Made by a program: the position numbers and the translations under genes. Positions 60,388-64,000 of a DNA stretch of 64,000 bases are shown here, piece after piece; position 1 is the first letter of the stretch; each line of letters begins with the position of its first letter. Origin of the DNA: Tepidiforma bonchosmolovskayae (lineage in GTDB: Bacteria; Chloroflexota; Dehalococcoidia; Tepidiformales; Tepidiformaceae); the NCBI RefSeq assembly GCF_008838325.1, contig NZ_CP042829.1:62001-126000 (forward strand), written 5' to 3'. A model generated the notes under the pieces. It did not search any database, was not told the origin of the DNA, and saw nothing but the letters and a program-made list of their open reading frames with translations.

Positions 60388-62331
60388 TCAGTCGCCGCCG
60401 GCCAGCGCCGGCTGACGGATGAACTCGTAGTCGTCGGGGTTCGGCTCGCGCGTCAGCTGCCAGTACTCAATGAGGTTGAACGGCCAGTTCTGGGCCGACC
60501 GACCCTTCTCGTTGCGGTACCAGCTGTTGACGGTGGCCACCCCCCAGACGCGCTCGAGGTTGCCGCGGTCGATTCGCTCGTTATAGGCATCGTGGACCTC
60601 CTTGCGGACGTCCAGGGCGCGCTCGCCGCGGTCAAAGAGCATCTTGAGGCAGCCCATGACGTACTGCACTTCGCACTCGGAGAAGTAGATGATGCTGCCG
60701 TTGACGACGATGTTGGTGTTCGGCCCGTAGAGCATGAAGAAGTTGGGGAAGCCCGGCACGGTGATGCCGAGGTAGGCGCGGGCGTCGCCATCCCACTCGC
60801 GGTGGAGGTCCTTGCCGTCGCGTCCGAGCACGCGCATGGGCGTGAGGAACTTCGAGGCCTGAAAGCCTGTGCCGTAGATGAGCACGTCGGCCTCGTAGAG
60901 GGTTCCGTCCACGGTCACGACGCCGGTTTCGGTCACCTCGCGAATCTTGTCGGTCACGAGGCGGACATTGGGGCGCTTGAGCGTCGCCGCCCAGATACCG
61001 TTGTCGAGAATCAGGCGCTTGGCTGCAGGCGGGTAGTCCGGCATCACCTTGGGCAGCAGGTCGGGCCGGTCGGCGAACTGCATCTGGAGGTAGGCCGTCA
61101 GCAGCTGGCGAAGGTTCTCGTTCTCGGGGCCGACCGAGCGGGATTTGTCGGGCCAGGTGGGGTCGACCTTCGCGGCAGCGAGCAGGCCGTCGGTGGTGTT
61201 CCAGAAGAGCCAGAATCGGTACCAGTGGGCGTAATGGGGCACGTGCGTGAAGAGCCACCGGAGGCCGGCCGGGACCTCATCGTGGTAGTGCGGCACGGGC
61301 ACATACCAGTTGGGCGTCCGCTGGAAGATGGTGACTTCGCCGGCGACCTTCGCGACCTCGGGGATGAACTGCGCGGCGCTCGCCCCGGTACCGATGACGG
61401 CGACCCGCTTGCCGGCGAGGTCGACGGAGTGGTCCCAGCGGGCAGAGTGGAACTGCGGACCGCGGAACCGCCCGAGGCCCGGGATATCGGGAATCTTGGG
61501 GCGATTCAGCTGGCCGACCGCGCTGATGACGGCGTTAGCGCGGAGCTCTTCTTCGGTTCCATCAGCGCGGCGGATGTGGACGACCCATTCGGCGCGGTCA
61601 TCATCCCACTGGAGGAGGGTGACCTCCGTGTTGAACTGGACGTGCTCGCGAACGCCGAACTCGCGGGCACACTCCTGGAAGTACTCGAGGAGTACGGGCT
61701 GTGTGGAGTAGTGGGTCGGCCAGTCAATCTTCTGGGCGAAGCTGTAGCTGTAAAACGCGTTCGAAACGTCGACACGCGCACCCGGATAGGTGTTCTCAAG
61801 CCAGGTGCCGCCGATGTCGTGGTTCTTCTCAAGGATGGTGAACGGTATGCCGGCCTGCTTGAGCCGAATCCCCGCGAGGATGCCGGACATCCCTGCGCCG
61901 ATGATGATGACGCTGAACGGAACCGAGGGGTCCTTCCGCCAGGCGGGAGCTCGGGGGTCCTGGCCCTCGGGCGCGAGTTCTTCGAGCAGGAGCGGGACGT
62001 AGTCCTCAGAAACCGGCGAGCCGGTCATCCACGCCGTAATCCGGAGCAGCGCCTCTTCGACCGGGACCTCGCCGGAGACCTGGCCGTCGCGGAGCCGCTT
62101 GAGGGCTTCGAAGGCGACTTCCTTCGCCTCGGCCTGCTGGGCGGGCGTCATACCGCCCTGCTGGACGCCCGGGGCAACGCCAGGAGGCCGCAGCGATTCG
62201 CGGAGGATCGAGAAGTCGCCGGTAGCCTGGGCGAGTGCAGGCAGCAGTGCAGGGAGGAAGGCGTCTTCGAGCGCTGCGCGAAGCTCGTCATCGGTTGCGA
62301 CGAGCGGCTCGACGGGGCGGCTGATTGGCAT
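60388..62331 (-). CDS. Flavin-containing monooxygenase (Baeyer-Villiger type)
   Basis: The 647-residue protein has an N-terminal helical extension of about 130 residues. It has a first FAD-binding motif VIIGAGMSGILAGIRLKQAG and a second, NADPH-binding motif VAVIGTGASAAQFIPEVA. The BVMO fingerprint is FRGPQFHSARWDHSVDL (FxGxxxHxxxWD) and the NADP-region motif is LIYGTGFQ. It would oxygenate ketones or other carbonyl compounds to esters with NADPH and oxygen, with unknown substrate. The ATG at 62331 has no clear Shine-Dalgarno. tRNA-Met lies upstream on the same strand. Confidence 0.9.
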   Translation of the reverse strand: MPISRPVEPLVATDDELRAALEDAFLPALLPALAQATGDFSILRESLRPPGVAPGVQQGGMTPAQQAEAKEVAFEALKRLRDGQVSGEVPVEEALLRITAWMTGSPVSEDYVPLLLEELAPEGQDPRAPAWRKDPSVPFSVIIIGAGMSGILAGIRLKQAGIPFTILEKNHDIGGTWLENTYPGARVDVSNAFYSYSFAQKIDWPTHYSTQPVLLEYFQECAREFGVREHVQFNTEVTLLQWDDDRAEWVVHIRRADGTEEELRANAVISAVGQLNRPKIPDIPGLGRFRGPQFHSARWDHSVDLAGKRVAVIGTGASAAQFIPEVAKVAGEVTIFQRTPNWYVPVPHYHDEVPAGLRWLFTHVPHYAHWYRFWLFWNTTDGLLAAAKVDPTWPDKSRSVGPENENLRQLLTAYLQMQFADRPDLLPKVMPDYPPAAKRLILDNGIWAATLKRPNVRLVTDKIREVTETGVVTVDGTLYEADVLIYGTGFQASKFLTPMRVLGRDGKDLHREWDGDARAYLGITVPGFPNFFMLYGPNTNIVVNGSIIYFSECEVQYVMGCLKMLFDRGERALDVRKEVHDAYNERIDRGNLERVWGVATVNSWYRNEKGRSAQNWPFNLIEYWQLTREPNPDDYEFIRQPALAGGD

Positions 62332-62484
62332 CGGTGCTGTCTCCTTCTCACGGCGGCCGGGGCCGCGGTGCTTCCGCGCAAAGGTTAGCGTCTCCCGAAG
62401 GATTTTGCTCGTGACGCGTGCCCGTGCCGGCGCTATTCCGCGCGCCGGGCCCGATTTCGCTCCTGACCCCAGCGAAACGTTTGG

Positions 62485-62560
62485 TGGTGGGCCCGCCAGG
62501 ATTCGAACCCGGGACCGATCGGTTATGAGCCGACTGCTCTCACCGCTGAGCTACGGGCCC
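62485..62560 (-). tRNA. tRNA-Met(CAT), elongator type or tRNA-Ile2
   Basis: The minus strand gives acceptor GGGCCCG/CGGGCCC, D stem GCTC/GAGC, anticodon stem GTCGG/CCGAT with loop CTCATAA (anticodon CAT) and T arm CCGGG-TTCGAAT-CCTGG. CCA is encoded. The normal G1-C72 pair and lack of three consecutive GC pairs in the anticodon stem rule out the initiator tRNA. Lysidine-modified isoleucine tRNA with the same anticodon cannot be excluded. Confidence 0.9.
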
Positions 62561-62608
62561 TCCGGCGGGCATGATAGCAGCGGCCGCCCGGGGGAGCGGA
62601 CCTGCTGG

Positions 62609-63064
62609 CTACCAGCGGCGGCCTTTTCCGCCCTTGCGGTCGTTCCAGCCGCGGCCGCCGCGGCCGCCGCCGCGCTCCATGGGCTCGAAATCGCCCCAGC
62701 TACCGAGCCCGCCGCCCGAGCGGGGCTCCCGGGGAGCACTACGGCCCCCGGAGGACGTGAGGCCGCGGGGCTGGGACTGGAAGCAGTCGCTGCAGTAGAC
62801 AGGGCGCCCGGTGGTCGGCTCGAACGGGACCTTCGCGATTTTGCCGCAGGAGGCGCAGACTGCGTCGTAGAGCTGGCGCGGCGGGCGGGAATCGGCAGCA
62901 GCGGCGCCTCCGCCCTGCTGGGCCTTGCGGGCGCGGCGGCAGGACGGGCAGCGCCGCGGCTCCTGCGTGAACCCCTTTGATGCGTGGAACTCCTGCTCGC
63001 CAGCAGTAAAGGTGAAGGACGCTCCGCAATCGATGCAGGCGAGCGACTTGTCGGCGAACGACAC
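62609..63064 (-). CDS. Double zinc-ribbon protein with Arg-Gly-rich tail
   Basis: The 151-residue protein has two zinc-ribbon-like modules. The first (residues about 10-45) has CIDC...CPSC with the zf-trcl pattern FTFTAGEQEFHASKGF between the pairs. The second has CASC...CSDC with VCASCGKIAKVPFEPTTG. The last 55 residues are Gly/Arg/Ser/Trp-rich with RGG-like repeats (GGGRGGRGW), a typical RNA-binding tail. A role as an RNA- or ribosome-associated factor is inferred. The GTG at 63064 has GGAGG 8 bp upstream. A longer TTG start at 63079 would include that Shine-Dalgarno in the coding region and is less likely. tRNA-Met lies next to it. Confidence 0.82.
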   Translation of the reverse strand: MSFADKSLACIDCGASFTFTAGEQEFHASKGFTQEPRRCPSCRRARKAQQGGGAAAADSRPPRQLYDAVCASCGKIAKVPFEPTTGRPVYCSDCFQSQPRGLTSSGGRSAPREPRSGGGLGSWGDFEPMERGGGRGGRGWNDRKGGKGRRW

Positions 63065-63520
63065 TCGATGACCCTCCAAGATGTGGTGGAACCTGCGGTC
63101 ATCGAGCGTTTCCGGGACTGGCGAGAATGACCTCTCCGTGAGGCCGATGGAACCTGGTTACCGCTTCGAGGGTAACAGGTTCAGGCGGAACGTGTCATTA
63201 GCGCGAGCCGCCTGCAGCCTGCGAGTACCAGCAATTCGGCCGGAATGCGGCTCCGGGCGTATACTTGCGATTGGCCATCTCGTTCAGTGCCGCTCCGGGC
63301 CCAACGGTCTCCTCTCCGGGAGAAGTCGCGGACTCCGGCCGGATGGCCCCCCGCGGATGGAGCGCGGGAAAGGGCCCAAGTACCGCCACACGCAAGGTGG
63401 AAGGAGGCTTGGGACATGGGCACCGGTCCGCCACGCACCCCCTGATTCGCATCGCGTCCTCGTCTCCGGCTCCGGGGACCTTCCCCACCGTCCTCGCCGC
63501 GACTTTCCCAGGAGGTCACA
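63065..63520 (+). promoter_or_regulatory. Long intergenic leader before aconitase
   Basis: This 456 bp region has no gene. TATACT at 63260-63265 could be the -10 box, which would give a leader of about 250 nt before the aconitase GTG at 63521. Within that leader CCCAAG (63375-63380) can pair with CTTGGG (63408-63413), with an inner CCAC/GTGG (63386-63389/63397-63400) hairpin. Near the other end, GAACCTGGTTACC/GGTAACAGGTTC at 63150-63182 forms a 12 bp hairpin with one bulge. No known riboswitch class fits. Confidence 0.5.
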
Positions 63521-64000
63521 GTGGCACACCCTGATTCATTCGGTTCGAAACGCCGCCTCGATGTCGACGGAACCGGCTACACCATCTTTTCCCTCGAGGC
63601 GCTGCGGGACCGCGGGTTCCCGGGCGTCGACCGGCTCCCGTTCTCGCTGAAGATTCTGCTCGAAAACCTGCTCCGGCTGGAGGACGGGCGAGCGGTCACT
63701 GCGGAGGACATCGCCGCGCTCGCCGGCTGGCAGCCGAATTCCGGCGCCGACCGCGAGATCGCCTTCACGCCGGCCCGCGTCCTGCTCCAGGACTTCACCG
63801 GGGTCCCGGTTGTCGTTGACCTCGCTTCGATGCGCGACGCGATCGTGGCCCTCGGCGGCGACCCGGCACGCATCAACCCGCTGCAGCGGGTCGACCTCGT
63901 CATCGATCACTCGGTCCAGGTGGACTACTACGGCCGTCCCGATGCGTTCGAAAAGAACGTCGAACTCGAATTCGAGCGGAACCGGGAGCGCTACCAGTTC
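63521..64000 (+). CDS. acnA: Aconitate hydratase, 5' end (runs off the window)
   Basis: Aconitase isomerises citrate to isocitrate in the TCA cycle. The visible 160 residues match the AcnA/IRP1-type N-terminus: YTIFSLEAL, LPFSLKILLENLLR, IAFTPARVLLQDFTGVPVVVDLASMRDA and VDLVIDHSVQVDYYG. The Fe-S cluster cysteines lie further on, outside the window. The start is GTG at 63521 with GGAGGT at 63511-63516, which is well spaced. A leader of about 250 nt precedes it and may control it. Confidence 0.93.
   Translation, partial: MAHPDSFGSKRRLDVDGTGYTIFSLEALRDRGFPGVDRLPFSLKILLENLLRLEDGRAVTAEDIAALAGWQPNSGADREIAFTPARVLLQDFTGVPVVVDLASMRDAIVALGGDPARINPLQRVDLVIDHSVQVDYYGRPDAFEKNVELEFERNRERYQF

Noticed and set aside
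62485-62560. Initiator tRNA (fMet)
   Set aside because: It has a normal G1-C72 pair and lacks the three GC pairs of the initiator anticodon stem.
63272-63520. Known riboswitch class (T-box, cobalamin, c-di-GMP, glycine) before aconitase
   Set aside because: None of the conserved blocks of these classes is present. Only complementary segments can be shown.

Overview
The window is one continuous stretch of high-GC, gene-dense bacterial chromosome. It carries 58 supported protein genes, the first and last cut by the window edges, and six tRNA genes. I see no rRNA, insertion sequence, phage gene or CRISPR array. Gene content fits a Chloroflexota bacterium, possibly of the Tepidiforma type. The clues are a perfect CIRCE operator, a fused F420 synthase (FbiC/CofGH) beside an F420-type oxidoreductase, a ThrC/NIL/MoaD methionine operon under a SAM-I riboswitch, many GTG starts and apparently leaderless genes. 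The taxon is inferred from gene content only.

Layout. 1-3555: mutS2 (5' end missing), rarA and a cysteine-less thioredoxin-fold protein. 3560-9636 (minus): an operon of coaE, a CbbQ/NorQ-type AAA ATPase, a metallophosphoesterase, a very long CbbO/NorD-type VWA protein and a histidine phosphatase. 9705-12671: two small genes, an enoyl-CoA hydratase and a lipoprotein with an HExxH motif. 12738-14885: SAM-I riboswitch, a candidate 11-codon leader peptide, then a ThrC-like enzyme, a NIL-domain protein and a MoaD-like sulfur carrier. This matches a MetM/MetO-type route that makes homocysteine from O-phosphohomoserine. 14896-19576: a metallo-beta-lactamase-fold hydrolase coupled to a ligase-ACP-acyltransferase fusion, and an acyl-CoA dehydrogenase. 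19697-24871: surface-glycan genes (GT2, a multi-pass GT-C-like protein, flippase, GT4).

24962-27315: tRNA-Gly, miaB, tRNA-Ser and an NrtR-like regulator. 27341-30491: a PadR regulator translationally coupled to modABC (molybdate uptake), with a perfect palindrome at the regulator start. 30460-35181: methyltransferase, monooxygenase-fold protein, transglycosylase-like and beta-lactamase-like exported proteins, threonine dehydratase, tRNA-Arg and a PH-like membrane protein. 35145-43980: ilvE, a lipoprotein, DinB-type proteins, enolase, peptide deformylase, a CoA-ligase alpha-type protein, a divergent glutamyl-tRNA reductase and a Nei-type glycosylase. 43967-53704: Lhr-type helicase, HxlR regulator, fbiC, F420-type LLM oxidoreductase and an atypical response regulator. 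53929-58593: lipoprotein, threonine aldolase, tRNA-Pro, tRNA-Ser, a CIRCE-preceded FmdB-type zinc ribbon, tandem TetR regulators and dtd. 58651-64000: proS, a Baeyer-Villiger-type monooxygenase, tRNA-Met(CAT), a zinc-ribbon/RGG protein and the start of aconitase after a long leader.

Functional threads. Methionine synthesis is the clearest system: riboswitch, enzyme, NIL protein and sulfur carrier form one unit. The carrier ends in Gly-Gly-Ala-Tyr, so it probably needs trimming before use. The AAA ATPase/VWA pair looks like a metal- or cofactor-insertion chaperone whose client is not in the window. FbiC and the LLM protein point to F420 redox chemistry. Several single genes have a TAnnnT -10-like hexamer only 6-8 nt before the start codon and no Shine-Dalgarno, suggesting that leaderless transcripts are common here.
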